Shown: positions 34,301 to 40,864, counted from the first letter of the stretch. The stretch: DNA of 64,000 nt from Nectonema munidae (GCA_030549495.1 JAUIRK010000982.1:62001-126000), one strand, 5' to 3'. Numbers and translations are program-made. The notes: generated by a model not told the origin, from the letters alone.

Positions 34301-34683
34301 AAAACCGGTTAATATAACATGTTAATTTTCTCATTCCAAGTTAATACTTAGATTCATATACAAAAAAATTAATTAAAAGGAAAAATTTTACAATAATCTT
34401 AGTTTTTCCATATCTCTTTTTCTGTCTTTTTCTTCTAAACGTTTCAGATCTTCAAAGTTACGAGATCTTTTGTGATTGCTAAGAGAGGGATCAACCGTTT
34501 GCGGGATTATTTCAATTGAGGAATCTGATGAGTTTGAATCGCTACTATACCTTTTCCTAAAATAAAAATACTTAAAAAATAAATTAAAAAAAAACAAAAT
34601 TACGATCTTGATCTTGAATTTTTAATTTTGTGACGATCTTCTCTTCTATCCCTATAATTTCTCGAACTTGTTTTTGAAGACAT
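7199..34683 (-). CDS. ARGLU1: Arginine and glutamate-rich protein 1, six coding exons
   Basis: Six minus-strand exons (34683-34604, 34556-34392, 26880-26733, 19118-19041, 9461-9378, 7390-7199) join with matching phases into a 248-residue protein; human ARGLU1 has 273. All introns are GT-AG. The N-terminus is short and S/R-rich ([21 protein letters not shown]). The middle is a continuous E/K/R coiled coil. The diagnostic core is [16 protein letters not shown], and the tail is [11 protein letters not shown], matching the vertebrate RPKLSFSLK. From family knowledge, ARGLU1 is a nuclear protein that binds Mediator subunit MED1, co-activates nuclear receptors and modulates pre-mRNA splicing. The serine/arginine region is shorter than in vertebrates. 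An acceptor-like TTTCAG directly before the ATG suggests a further 5' non-coding exon upstream of 34684. Intron sizes are 47, 7511, 7614, 9579 and 1987 bases, swollen by transposons. Confidence 0.93.
7523..7594 (+). repeat. 72-base tRNA-like relic (SINE head or tRNA pseudogene)
   Basis: CCTTGA at 7523-7528 pairs with TCGAGG at 7589-7594 as an acceptor-like stem. TGGCGCATGTAGTGG looks like an A box and GGATTCAAATCC like a B box. The anticodon loop lacks T33 and the arms carry mismatches, so it is not a working tRNA. It lies in the last ARGLU1 intron. Confidence 0.4.
8240..8330 (+). repeat. Diverged direct repeat, copy A (copy B at 9645-9725)
   Basis: ATATAAAAATCGACACTGAA through TTCTTCACTGATATTTGTTTCCAA is matched by ATATAAAGATCGAAATTGAA and TTCTTCATCGATGTTTGTTTCCAA at about 9645-9700. 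The two copies flank ARGLU1 exon 5. The family is unknown. Confidence 0.4.
9378..9461 (-). CDS. ARGLU1: ARGLU1 coding exon 5 (diagnostic core)
   Basis: The acceptor is TTTTAAG|AATG and the donor is AAATTG|GTACGC. The exon is 84 bases, phase 0-0. It encodes 28 residues ending in [18 protein letters not shown], which is nearly identical to vertebrate ARGLU1 and is the strongest single identifier of the gene. Confidence 0.95.
9462..11109. other. ARGLU1 intron 4, distal part: no element recognised
   Basis: AT-rich intron sequence. A short GC-richer patch near 10060-10250 (GGGGAGGGGGTGGG) has no recognisable coding content. Repeat copy B lies at 9645-9725. Confidence 0.4.
11118..13483 (-). mobile_element. 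hAT transposon with perfect 8-bp target duplication, 2.37 kb
   Basis: The terminal repeats are CAGGGGTCGGGAACCTTTTT at 11118 and, on the opposite strand at 13483, CAGGGGTCGGGAACCTATGG. They are identical for the first 15 bases and more diverged inward. The flanks are an exact 8-bp duplication, CCCTACAG, at 11110-11117 and 13484-13491, as expected for hAT. The sub-terminal text (AAGAGCCATAAG / AAGAGCCATATC) belongs to the 'gggtcgggaacc ... agagcca' group seen in many animals. The transposase gene covers almost the whole interior on the minus strand. The perfect duplication and the few coding breaks make this one of the younger insertions here. It is in ARGLU1 intron 4 in the same orientation as the gene. 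Confidence 0.93.
11351..13285 (-). pseudogene. hAT transposase, GTF2IRD2-like, lightly broken
   Basis: The start MAKRK at about 13285 is followed at once by an in-frame TAA. Then come [11 protein letters not shown] and a BED-type zinc finger ([24 protein letters not shown]). The catalytic region carries [19 protein letters not shown] and [18 protein letters not shown] long helical insertion follows ([35 protein letters not shown]). The dimerisation tail is [36 protein letters not shown]. Breaks: stop codons after MAKRK and after LLREHE, and frameshifts in A-runs near 12755 and 11625. Everything else reads through. Without these four changes it would be close to full length for the family. Two of the breaks are homopolymer indels, so sequencing error cannot be excluded. 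Confidence 0.88.
13505..13650 (+). repeat. tRNA-derived SINE, diverged copy 2
   Basis: GGTTGGTTGAGATGATGG, then TTTCGATTCC, ATAGTTTGACATAAGCGGTA and CACGGTACCTTTACAT follow the same order as the copies at 6470 and 17705. It begins a few bases beyond the hAT target duplication. Confidence 0.5.
14001..15158 (+). repeat. Dispersed ~1.15 kb repeat, copy 1
   Basis: From AGTATACGAGAA to TATTCTCTTATCTTACATTA this segment is similar to 37278-38018, with many identical blocks (for example AAATATCTCTGCTCAAATAT, AATATTCATTGATATAAAAT). The second copy lacks about 200 bases at 14460-14650 and another block at 14880-15090. The family has no recognised coding capacity and includes GTAGCTACGCCACTGGAG-like text. 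I saw no terminal inverted repeat, and the class is unknown. Confidence 0.7.
15160..16605. other. ARGLU1 intron 4: nothing recognised
   Basis: AT-rich sequence without a convincing frame or repeat boundary. Confidence 0.4.
16610..17520 (-). mobile_element. pogo/Tigger-like transposon remnant, internally deleted
   Basis: Both ends carry inverted copies of the CTATAAGCCGCAC motif. On the left are TCTGTCTATAAGCCGCAC and GGGTGCGGTCTATAGAC. On the right are GTGCGGCTTATAGATATAGG and GGGTTCGACTTATAGACG. Duplicated 'GCGGCTTATAGAC' ends are typical of pogo-like elements. At about 0.9 kb it is much shorter than an autonomous copy, and only the C-terminal half of the transposase remains. Confidence 0.65.
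16940..17343 (-). pseudogene. pogo/Tigger DDE transposase, C-terminal half
   Basis: Read on the minus strand: LLDSFRCH (second catalytic aspartate, normally WDSFRGH), [20 protein letters not shown] (third catalytic segment, normally IPGGLTS.LQPLD), [23 protein letters not shown], and after a break [13 protein letters not shown]. The order and spacing match Tigger/pogo DDE_1 transposases. The DNA-binding N-terminal half is absent. Confidence 0.8.
17705..17860 (+). repeat. tRNA-derived SINE, copy 3
   Basis: A box TGGTTAAGTACTGG at 17721-17734, B box GGTTCGATCC at 17757-17766, then CATAGTTCGATTCAAGCGCC, GCAATTGTGCCTTTTCGAAG and GCGGTACCTTTACC. This is the best preserved copy of the family in the window. 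Confidence 0.75.
17861..19040. other. ARGLU1 intron 4, proximal part
   Basis: AT-rich. At about 18555-18585 AAAATACACAGAAAAG recurs from the repeats near 1566 and 1849, followed by GACCGAACCCGG. Nearby GATACGACGCTCCGGTTCAC is an isolated GC-rich patch. No gene was recognised. Confidence 0.4.
19041..19118 (-). CDS. ARGLU1: ARGLU1 coding exon 4
   Basis: The acceptor is CATTTAG|GAAAC and the donor is TTGAAG|GTATTT. The exon is 78 bases, phase 0 at both ends, and encodes 26 residues ([20 protein letters not shown] and so on). It is easy to miss because it has no ATG. It sits in the left-hand neighbourhood of the nested hAT/piggyBac insertion. Confidence 0.9.
19250..19335 (+). repeat. tRNA-derived SINE, 3'-truncated copy 4
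   Basis: AAGGTTGGTTAGGTA, TATTGGGTTTCGATAACTCA and B box GGTTCGATCC (19308-19317), ending in CATCAAGCTAAC. The copy stops where the hAT sequence begins, so the hAT probably truncated it or integrated at its end. Confidence 0.65.
20148..23331 (+). pseudogene. piggyBac transposase relic (PGBD-type)
   Basis: The start at 20148 gives a serine-rich N-terminus ([20 protein letters not shown]), with a TAA soon after, then [16 protein letters not shown] and [10 protein letters not shown]. The core resumes near 22070 ([46 protein letters not shown]), then [11 protein letters not shown] with the first catalytic aspartate. After shifts come [13 protein letters not shown] (second aspartate), [21 protein letters not shown] and [14 protein letters not shown]. 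It ends in a cysteine-rich finger ([25 protein letters not shown]) at 23331. Several stops and frameshifts are present and it is not functional. It belongs to the same serine-rich subfamily as the copies at 28400 and 54800. Confidence 0.85.
21343..21960. mobile_element. Fold-back MITE, Mutator-like, with 10-bp target duplication
   Basis: The ends are long inverted repeats of about 150 bases, starting GGGTGTGACTTTTTAC on the left and GGTGTGACTTTTTACC on the right (reverse strand). The flanks are near-identical 10-mers, AGGGTTTTGC at 21333-21342 and AGGGGTTTGC at 21961-21970. A 9-10 bp duplication with long inverted repeats suits Mutator-like elements. Inside, a unit of about 145 bases (TATAATTTCTTTTCAAA ... 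TACAAATTTGAT ... TTTTTACC) is repeated about three times. There is no coding capacity. It lies within piggyBac copy 1. Confidence 0.75.
23496..24480 (+). pseudogene. hAT transposase (ZBED5/SCAND3-like), main part
   Basis: After the piggyBac the frame continues with [18 protein letters not shown], then in another frame [20 protein letters not shown] (catalytic DES(T/S)D), [20 protein letters not shown] and VNKKNPK. After a further shift come CLKFTMKHW / [35 protein letters not shown] and VRWL. Fragments such as [20 protein letters not shown] reach 24480. The zinc finger is mostly deleted and several frameshifts and stops are present, so it is dead. The part upstream of the piggyBac is at 19551-19620. 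Confidence 0.75.
25140..25370 (+). pseudogene. hAT transposase C-terminal fragment (GTF2IRD2-like)
   Basis: [12 protein letters not shown] is followed, across a break, by [20 protein letters not shown] and DEHLKAY. The pattern CEQTFSKMKYVKS...[10 protein letters not shown] is the hAT dimerisation tail of the GTF2IRD2-like group. The block 24490-25139 before it is unassigned: it gives short lysine-rich open frames with no recognised family. Confidence 0.6.
25735..26090 (+). pseudogene. Mutator-like (MULE) transposase C-terminal fragment
   Basis: Successive frames read [28 protein letters not shown] and [15 protein letters not shown]. The order FP...MWN, RTNNS(V/A)E, (W/C)KLI..L..E is the conserved MULE C-terminal block. 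It is short, broken and without visible ends. The stretch 25371-25734 beside it shows nothing recognisable. Confidence 0.6.
26444..26566. mobile_element. piggyBac-type MITE (TTAA family), copy 1
   Basis: It is bounded by TTAA at 26444 and 26563. The interior CAGACGATATCTAAAAAA, CGCAGACGATTTATATTC and AAAGTCATTGAAAAAAGCAG recurs almost unchanged at 51747-51890, 40222-40359 and in the split copy at 28376-31344. It lies just beyond ARGLU1 exon 3 in intron 3. Confidence 0.75.
26733..26880 (-). CDS. ARGLU1: ARGLU1 coding exon 3
   Basis: The acceptor is TTATAG|AAAAGC and the donor is ATTAAA|GTAAGT (consensus). It completes a leucine codon and then encodes 49 residues of charged coiled coil ([19 protein letters not shown] ... 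IERRVAKIK). This matches the EIEEKL...RRVEE region of the family. Confidence 0.92.
26927..28375. other. ARGLU1 intron 2, distal part: nothing firm
   Basis: AT-rich, with a (TA)n tract near 27646-27661. A weak patch at 28050-28210 gives peptides vaguely like a mariner/Tc1 N-terminus ([17 protein letters not shown]), too poor to call. Confidence 0.4.
28400..31246 (+). mobile_element. piggyBac-like element (copy 2) inserted in a MITE
   Basis: The left end is TTGACCCTAACAAGACGG (TTAA with one change) and the right end on the other strand is TTAACCCTCGTAGGACGG. It interrupts a TTAA MITE and carries a plus-strand transposase relic of the serine-rich piggyBac subfamily. The interior 29200-29990 is unreadable; a similar gap exists in copy 1, so an ancestral intron is possible. 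Confidence 0.88.
28876..30840 (+). pseudogene. piggyBac transposase relic (copy 2)
   Basis: The N-terminus at 28876 is serine/aspartate-rich and continues [17 protein letters not shown]. After a stop come [20 protein letters not shown] and PLEIFNLFF. The C-terminal half from about 30020 contains [20 protein letters not shown] (second catalytic aspartate), [31 protein letters not shown] and [15 protein letters not shown] (third aspartate, GGVD). It then reads [20 protein letters not shown] and ends with a cysteine finger ([24 protein letters not shown]) at 30840. The first aspartate block is lost. There are several breaks. Confidence 0.83.
31341..33896 (-). mobile_element. piggyBac-like element (copy 3), different family, best preserved
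   Basis: It is flanked by TTAA at 31341-31344 and 33893-33896. The ends are TTAACACATTAACG and, on the other strand, TTAACCCATTAATG. The left TTAA is shared with the split MITE. A 20-bp palindrome, ATGTTCCTCTATAGGAACAT, occurs at 31359 and 31699, and near-identically at 33742. The transposase gene on the minus strand is nearly complete. The MITE family has the same TTAACCCATTAA end and the same CCAATGTTCC...GGAACAT start, so this element is a good candidate for its source. Confidence 0.9.
31780..33464 (-). pseudogene. piggyBac transposase (copy 3), lightly broken
   Basis: The N-terminal 96 codons (33464-33174) are acidic ([20 protein letters not shown]) and run into the next block through a frameshift near 33180. 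A 412-codon frame (33192-31954) carries the whole catalytic core: [12 protein letters not shown] (D157 of that frame), [13 protein letters not shown] (D236) and [10 protein letters not shown] (D348), plus [20 protein letters not shown]. After a shift near 32010 the tail continues as [21 protein letters not shown], and after a third shift [19 protein letters not shown] and stop. All three catalytic aspartates and the terminal cysteine finger are present. About three frameshifts, all in A/T runs, separate it from an intact gene. They may be real or assembly errors. Confidence 0.88.
33897..34191. other. Unassigned intron sequence
   Basis: AT-rich. It includes GGGCCGTAGCGAGAAGGGGT, a fragment resembling the 'GTAGCTACGCCACTGG' motif of the dispersed repeat, in the opposite sense. 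Confidence 0.35.
34192..34312. mobile_element. piggyBac-type MITE, diverged copy 3
   Basis: TTAACCCGTTATCGCACAG on the left and, on the other strand, TTAACCGGTTTTTGACCAC. The interior AGACGATATCTAA and AACGCAGACGATTTTATT are shared with the other copies. It lies 80 bases from ARGLU1 exon 2. Confidence 0.65.
34392..34556 (-). CDS. ARGLU1: ARGLU1 coding exon 2
   Basis: The acceptor is TTTTAG|GAAAAGG and the donor is TTATT|GTAAAA. The phase completes the split serine codon of exon 1. It encodes a serine/aspartate stretch followed by [17 protein letters not shown], the start of the coiled coil. The intron separating it from exon 1 is only 47 bases. Confidence 0.88.
34604..34683 (-). CDS. ARGLU1: ARGLU1 coding exon 1
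   Basis: It begins with the initiator ATG at 34683-34681 and ends at donor C|GTAATT in phase 2. It encodes 26 residues plus two bases of a serine codon, rich in S and R ([16 protein letters not shown]). The ATG is preceded by ATATTTCAGA, so this may be the inner part of an exon whose 5' UTR continues elsewhere. Confidence 0.85.
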
Positions 34684-35620
34684 TCTGAAATATTGAAAAT
34701 AAAAAGCTTAAAATTGGAAGTAAAAATATCAGGGAAATTATATAATGAACATTGAAACAACTTACCAATTTTTTCAATTTAAATATTTTCTTCGTGAATA
34801 TGAAAATTCCATAGAGAACTTTAAAGTTAATGTAATAATTATATACCACTTCCAGGATTTGGAGAGGAAAATCTTGGGTTCCACACGTCTATGAAACTAT
34901 TTGAAAGGTATTTCAGATTCATTGGATTTCAATCAAAGTATGAAGAGAAAAATTTTATTTTATAGTTAGAAGGAAAGAGATATTTAATCAATAGATAAAA
35001 TATAAAAAACTTGTCATAAGAGAACTTCTTTTTGATCAAATCAAAAACTACGTTGACATTAGTGATTCTTGATATTAGGAAGAATAAGCTTTCAGTAGTG
35101 TACAAATCGAACATATTTATCAATTAAAGTTAACCTTATTATATAAATATTAAACTAAGATTCTATTAAATATCATTATAAGCTAAAAATATAAACCTTA
35201 ATTTTTATACGTTTGCGAGGATCAGACAGATATAAGGATCTGTATTTACTAGAGTATGATTAGAAATAAAATGAATTAGAAAAAAAATCCAATTTTTATT
35301 TAATTAACAAAAGAAGAATTATACTTTTGATAATTTGATTCTTTATTTGTTAGAAAAAATAAACTAGAAACAAACTTTAAGTTTGCAAAGACATATAGTA
35401 GAAACAGAGTAATATTGAGATTGTGCTGTGACATTTTACTTCAACTCAATATAACTAACAATCAACCATTATGTAATACATAGATAACCTCAATAATTAG
35501 TGTATTAAAAATGATTTGCCCATTAATTTCTCTAAAACGAAATATATAACATTTAATTACAGCGACACTCTACATCTTACTATCCACAATCAAAAACTAT
35601 AAAAAAAAATTATATTGGTC
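34684..35620. other. 5' flank of ARGLU1, promoter region not resolved
   Basis: AT-rich sequence upstream of the first coding exon. It should contain the rest of the 5' UTR and possibly the promoter, but no TATA, initiator or CpG-like feature stands out. Confidence 0.35.
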
Positions 35621-35624
35621 AAAA

Positions 35625-36950
35625 AGTCTTAACCGAAACCAACTATATGAATTATCTCTGTATAATCTTTGAATTATCATTAAAATTCACTACAATAAAG
35701 TTATTAGGGAAATCTTCTCTTACTTAGGATGTTTCAATAAGATAAAAAATGTAATAAATTAAATCTTTATTATGCTTTTATTCAACCTAAATTGTCTTAC
35801 GTGAACATAATTTGTGCCAAATCAAGTATTTCCAATGAAAATAAACTCTTTTCCAAATTTAAAAGAGCTATAAAGTTTATTGAAAACTCTTCCATATCAA
35901 AGGTCTGCGCGAAATATCACATACTTGATTTGAATAAACTTCACTTTGTATTACTCTGCTCTTTATGTATAAAAACTTAACCGATGGTCACTTCGCCAAT
36001 ATATTGATAGACTCAACCATTACTCATAATCACAATCTTAGAAATAAAAAAAATATTAGACATCTACGTTCAAACAAAAAAAATTTAGTCAATATTTTAT
36101 TCCTAACTTCATTAGGCACTAGAATATTCCATCTTTGGAAATAAAATATCTCTGCAACATTAAGTCCTTTAAAAAAATTAAAAGAATTACTGTTAGGCTC
36201 TTCAAACTTATTTTATTCCTTTAAAAGCTGTTAGTAATTTTGTTTTTTCTTTTTTCTTTCCAACCTTAGTAGGTAATTCTCTTTTTATATCCTCATAGTA
36301 CATTGCAATACTATCCCTCTGACCTGGATGGATATTCTCTTTATTCCCTATCTTTTCAACAAATTTAATATTTCAAATTAATTGATTTAAATCTTATGTT
36401 TTATCATATTTATTTTCACTATTATTTTTACCTTTTTTTCTATCTTCTTCCCCTTAATATCTTTCGCTGAAGTTTTTCTTCATTATTTATTCTTTTTTTT
36501 TTAATTTCTCAAATCTTTAATTTATATAGATATATTATTTATATATATATAACTCTTAATTTTCCTTCTACCTTGAAATATACCTTCGAACACAGTATCA
36601 TCATATTCTCCTCTTCATTTTTTTACATATGCTTCAAACTTCTTATTTGCATCTATCTCAATCCCTACCATTGGCTCTCAATTGCTCATCTCATATATTC
36701 ACACACCCTCTCGACTATTCTTATTCTACTCCAATGCTTACTTTCCAACCCACCCTGATATTTACAAAAAGGAATTTTCCGGCATCGATGTCTTCCTGCA
36801 TTTAAATCAAATGTTATAACTTACACCATCAAACTGTTTATACCCAAATCAATTTTCTTTTAATTCAATCATGTGACGACAACCTATCTTGGTTTGTTCA
36901 CTTTTTAAATGAATCCTTTCAACAATTAAAAATAAAAAATAAAAAAACAT
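35625..36950 (+). mobile_element. LINE fragment: end of reverse transcriptase ORF plus 3' tail
   Basis: It reads KVIREIFSYLGCFNKIKNVI, then LNLYYAFIQPKLSYVNIICA, LFSKFKRAIKFIENSS and HILDLNKLH. After breaks come LRNRNNIRHLRSNKKN and GTRIFHLW. The pattern YYAFI.PKLSY.N...(Q/F)KRAI(K/R)(F/L)I...LR.N is the conserved end of CR1/Jockey-like LINE proteins and is shared with the LINE at 56830-59740. Downstream AT-rich, pyrimidine-rich sequence to an A-rich end near 36945 is probably its 3' UTR. Only the last fifth of the ORF remains, and it is broken. Confidence 0.65.
36614..36732 (+). repeat. 119-bp inverted duplicate, arm 1
   Basis: From TTCATTTTTTTACATATGCT to TTATTCTACTCC this segment is repeated in reverse orientation at 39836-39954. 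Both arms are exactly 119 bases, with about one mismatch (CCATTGG / CCATCGG). Arm 1 lies in the LINE 3' UTR region. Confidence 0.85.
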
Positions 36951-37080
36951 ATTTTAAAGTCCTTTTTCTTATTTCTTCATTTTACATGCATACTAATATT
37001 TATATCTCTAATAAGAGATATTTTATATCTCTATTAAATTATTTCAAATTAATAATTTTATCTCTAAATTTTTTAAAATT

Positions 37081-37255
37081 GTCCATGAGACAAAATGTCT
37101 TATGAAAATAACGGGGCGAATTGTCCATGGGACGAACTGTCTTATGAAAATAATGGAGCGAATTGTTCATGGGACGAATTGTCTTATGAAAATAATGGGG
37201 CGAATTGTTCATGGGACGAACTGTCTTATGAAAATAATCGGGGCGAAATGTCTGA
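37081..37255 (+). repeat. 42-bp minisatellite, about four copies
   Basis: The unit is TCTTATGAAAATAATGGGGC followed by GAATTGTTCATGGGACGAAC. Copies differ at few positions. Read as protein it gives SYENNGANC(S/P)WDEL repeats. The array ends in TGTCTGAGGACC just before the dispersed repeat, and I do not regard it as a gene. Confidence 0.85.
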
Positions 37256-37277
37256 GGACCAAACTAACATAAATCAA

Positions 37278-38018
37278 AGTATACGAGAAAAGAAAATCAT
37301 TGCGTTTTTTTTAAATATTTCGGTCTACAAATAAAATTCTAGAGCTGCCATAAATAGATCAAGTACATTTTTAACAACTGAAGTATATTTTCATTATAAT
37401 AATCAGCAAATTTTCTTAAAAAAAGTTATTTAATAAATTATTACAGTGTTACTTATAAAATTTAACATTCAAAGATTATAAAAAATATCCCTGCTCAAAT
37501 ATTAAGCAAATAGAGTATTCTTGCTTTTAAACTGAATAGCTAGTCAAAATAATAATTCCCAAATAGCTATTAAAAAAATTTCTTGACTTGAAAAAATTAA
37601 AGTTTTTAAATGTTACAAAATGTAACAAACGTAGTGATGAAGATTAAATGACCTTTGTTGAAAAAAATTCTTAGCGCGAGTCTAACAATATTCATTGATA
37701 TAAAATTGTAACGATCGAAAACTATATGCAAATTAGAGAGAAGCCTTGGCGTAGCCAAAAAAAGTTGATAGAAGGGGCACAATTTAAAAACAAAAAACTT
37801 GCGCAACATTATTTATACTTTCTTGATCCTTTCAGTGGAGAAATTTTCAAAAACTGATATCGTATAAGTTGCATGGGGGCGCCATGAGGTACATAGAAGT
37901 GTGGACACGGTCCTCACGCTCCAGCCTTACTACGTCACTGAAGAGAAGAGGTATGATGTTTGATTGACTCGAAAGTCTGCATTCCCTCTTTTATTCTCTT
38001 ATGTTACATTATCATGTA
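37278..38018 (+). repeat. Dispersed repeat, copy 2 (internally deleted)
   Basis: Collinear with 14001-15158 but missing two internal blocks. It starts at AGTATACGAGAAAAGAAAAT and ends at TTATTCTCTTATGTTACATT, immediately beside the minisatellite. Confidence 0.7.
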
Positions 38019-38744
38019 TTTGAATGATCCTTACATTCTATAATGCGAGCATCATACATGTTTTATAAGCAAGCAGCTATAAAAGCAGTAAATTTTACTA
38101 TTTAAGTGTGCGAGCTCTATAAAAATGCTCCCTGGCTCAATCAGAATCAAACCGAATTTCTATTTTAAATTTTGATATCAAAGATATACACTATTTAGAA
38201 TATTCCATCTTATACTAAATATGTTATCTCTTGATTGTTATTTTTTTTAATTAATTTTATCTATGATATGTTTATAAATTTTCTAACTTTGCAATTTAAT
38301 CATCTTACCCCCATCAGATTGCTTAATTTCGATTATACAATCTGCCTAGCTGAAGACAATCGTAAGAAAGTGAAAAAGTTTCATTTTTTAATAATTATAA
38401 ATATTTTCAAAGTGATATATATATACTTGAACTATGCTGAATTCAGTGGTGATAATTTTTTTAATCAAAATAAATCAAACCTGTCAAAAAATAAAGAAAA
38501 AGAAGAAAGCAATTATTTCACAAAATAAACCTAAAAATTATAGATATTTTCGAAAAAAATGATTTATATATGACACCTCATCTCAAAAAGCAACTTTTTA
38601 TTTAAATAGTAATTATATAAAGTTTTTTATACATATATTTTTAACTATTCTGAATTAAAATAAAAAAATTCATTTGAGTTTAGAAATATTTTTTGTTGTT
38701 GTCATTTTCGCATCCATAGCGAAGAATAATGTTCCATAGCTGGT
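38019..38744. other. AT-rich spacer, nothing recognised
   Basis: No coding or repeat signal that I can support. Confidence 0.35.
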
Positions 38745-38830
38745 CAGATGGTAAGAGTAATAACGATCGGGAATCGAACCCACACTATCTGAATCAAGAC
38801 CCTACGCTCCTACTACTGGGCCATCTGCGG
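38745..38830 (-). repeat. tRNA-derived SINE head, second family
   Basis: On the minus strand, A box TGGCCCAGTAGTAGG (38823-38809) and B box GGTTCGATTCC (38780-38770) are near-perfect Pol III promoter boxes. The acceptor ends (CCGCAGA and TCGTTAT) do not pair, and the anticodon arm is weak. It is a SINE head or pseudo-tRNA and not a working tRNA. It differs from the SINE family at 6470. Confidence 0.65.
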
Positions 38831-39835
38831 ATTTTGAATGTTAGTATGTGTCAGGAGTGAGCCATTATGCCTCTAAAAGTTAATTGAAGAAATATACATT
38901 TTTGATTATGGCAAAAGATTAGACTCGAAGATCATTATTAGAAATATATATATTTTTGATCGAAGAAATATTAATCAAGATAAATACTGTGTCAAAGCTT
39001 CTTTGAATATACTGATTCTTTATAGATTATGTAAGTATAGAGGAAGAAAGTTCCAAAAAAAAGCAGAAAACTATTCTTAGATTAGTGTAGCTTTTTTACG
39101 ATATAAAACTGACTCAAAAATAATTATACATTTCAAATTAAGAATTGAAAAATCACACTAAGTTAATATATTCTTCAAAGCAAAATTGTTCAAAATTTTT
39201 GCTGAAAAGTTGTGATGAGAAGAATCAGGTCAATGAATATTAGCTGATGTAACAATTACGAAGATAAAAAGCGAACATATTCGCCAAGCACATGTATTCC
39301 ACGTGCTACCTTTGCTCCTTATTGATCTTTGTCTCATTTTATTATTGCTCCCCTGACTGCAAGCTCTTTCTACCTTTTTTTAGTGGGTATTGGATTTAAG
39401 CTAATCAGGAGTCGATATAACTTATTTAGGCTAATCTTAAGTGAATGGCGTGTAACACATCAAAATGGAGCAAATCGTAAAGTTAATTTTAAAATGGAAG
39501 CTATTCTTCCTTATATATCCTTTCAAAAATTCAGTTAATCTTCATATTACTTTAATAATAACTTCAATATTGATTATAGATTATTATCCTTGCTTTAAAC
39601 AATTTTAGCATCCATCTCTATATTAATTTAATAATAACTTCTGCTTTGAATACAGATCAAAACATTGTTTTAAATAATTGCAGAATCAATGCCCAAATTT
39701 TCTTTGAAATTTCTTTTAACTTTTCGGTTAAACTTAAAGTTTTTCAAAATTTGTCTTGCCATTTTTTTTAATTATAAACAAGTATAGATTTAAGCAGGGC
39801 CATCAAGGGATCGTGGTTCCCCAGGGCAAAGGAAA
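38831..39835. other. AT-rich spacer, nothing recognised
   Basis: Short open frames (for example near 39329-39538) have no recognised motif. Confidence 0.35.
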
Positions 39836-39954
39836 GGAGTAGAATAAGAATAGTCGAGAGGGTGTGTGAATATATGAGATGAGCAATTGAGAGCCGATGG
39901 TAGGGATTGAGATAGATGCAAATAAGAAGTTTGAAGCATATGTAAAAAAATGAA
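39836..39954 (-). repeat. 119-bp inverted duplicate, arm 2
   Basis: Near-identical reverse copy of 36614-36732. The flanking sequences differ on both sides. Confidence 0.85.
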
Positions 39955-40221
39955 TTCCTGAAAGCAGCCCCTGATCAATAATGGCATCAATTTCACAATA
40001 ACATCATCGTTATCACGCACTGCTATTGTATGTCAAATGATCATATATTACAATCTATATTGCAATCATCATACATATTTTTGAATATAAGCTTAGCAAT
40101 TCTTACTTTTAGAAAGTTATTGGAGGGAAAGGGAGGGCGAGTGGTTAAATTTGATCTCTTCAAAGTTAAAAAAGTAGCTCAAAGTTTGTGTTATATAAAA
40201 GAATAAATAAAGCAAGTGAGT

Positions 40222-40359
40222 TTAACGCATTAAGCCCCAATGTTCCCATTTGGGAACATGAGTAATTTTATCTTTGTCTGCTTTTTTCAATGACTTTGAA
40301 TATAAATCGTCTGCGTTTTTTTAAATATCGTCTGATTTCTATGATACTTAATGGGTTAA
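40222..40359. mobile_element. piggyBac-type MITE, intact 138-bp copy
   Basis: TTAACGCATTAAGCCCCAAT at one end and, on the other strand, TTAACCCATTAAGTATCATA, with TTAA at both borders (40222 and 40356). ATGTTCCCATTTGGGAACAT near the left end is a 20-bp palindrome, the same design as the palindromes in piggyBac copy 3. It is the reference copy for the family. The flanking stretches 39955-40221 and 40360-40864 show nothing. Confidence 0.85.
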
Positions 40360-40864
40360 GTCAAACTTAGAAAAAGCAGTATTGCTGGAAACGTTTCTTT
40401 TGCTTTTTTTCAATAAGAGTGTCCCGTCAATTTTTATTTATCTTCATAAAATTTAATATTAGGGATACATTCGTTAGTGCGCTCTTTTAATAAGTAGTTT
40501 TATGTCAAATACTAGTGAATAGTTTGAATCAGCTTATTTTTCACGTTTCTAAATCACTGTGTAACAAATTTGATGTTAAAAAAAGTACAAACTAAATAAA
40601 ACCTTTTTTATAGATAAAAAACAACAATGAATTCAAACTTGACTTTCATTTTTCTATATTAGGAACCGTTTTTTTTTACTGAATTTTTTTTCTTAGTAAA
40701 TACTAGTAAACGTTATATATTGAAAATCATATTGAAAATAGATTTCTTTTTTAAAATTAAAAAATTTAATAATTTAATTTTTTTTGCTCTTTTGTAATGC
40801 GTATTATCTTCTTTTATCAGACTGCAACAGTACTCTGCTAACATCCTAGGGATCCACATTCCTT

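Noticed and set aside
37095-37334. A repeat protein with SYENNGANC(S/P)WDEL units
   Set aside because: It is the translation of a 42-bp minisatellite, with no other coding support.
38745-38830. A tRNA gene on the minus strand
   Set aside because: The A and B boxes are near-perfect, but the acceptor strands do not pair and the anticodon arm is weak. It is better called a SINE head or pseudo-tRNA.
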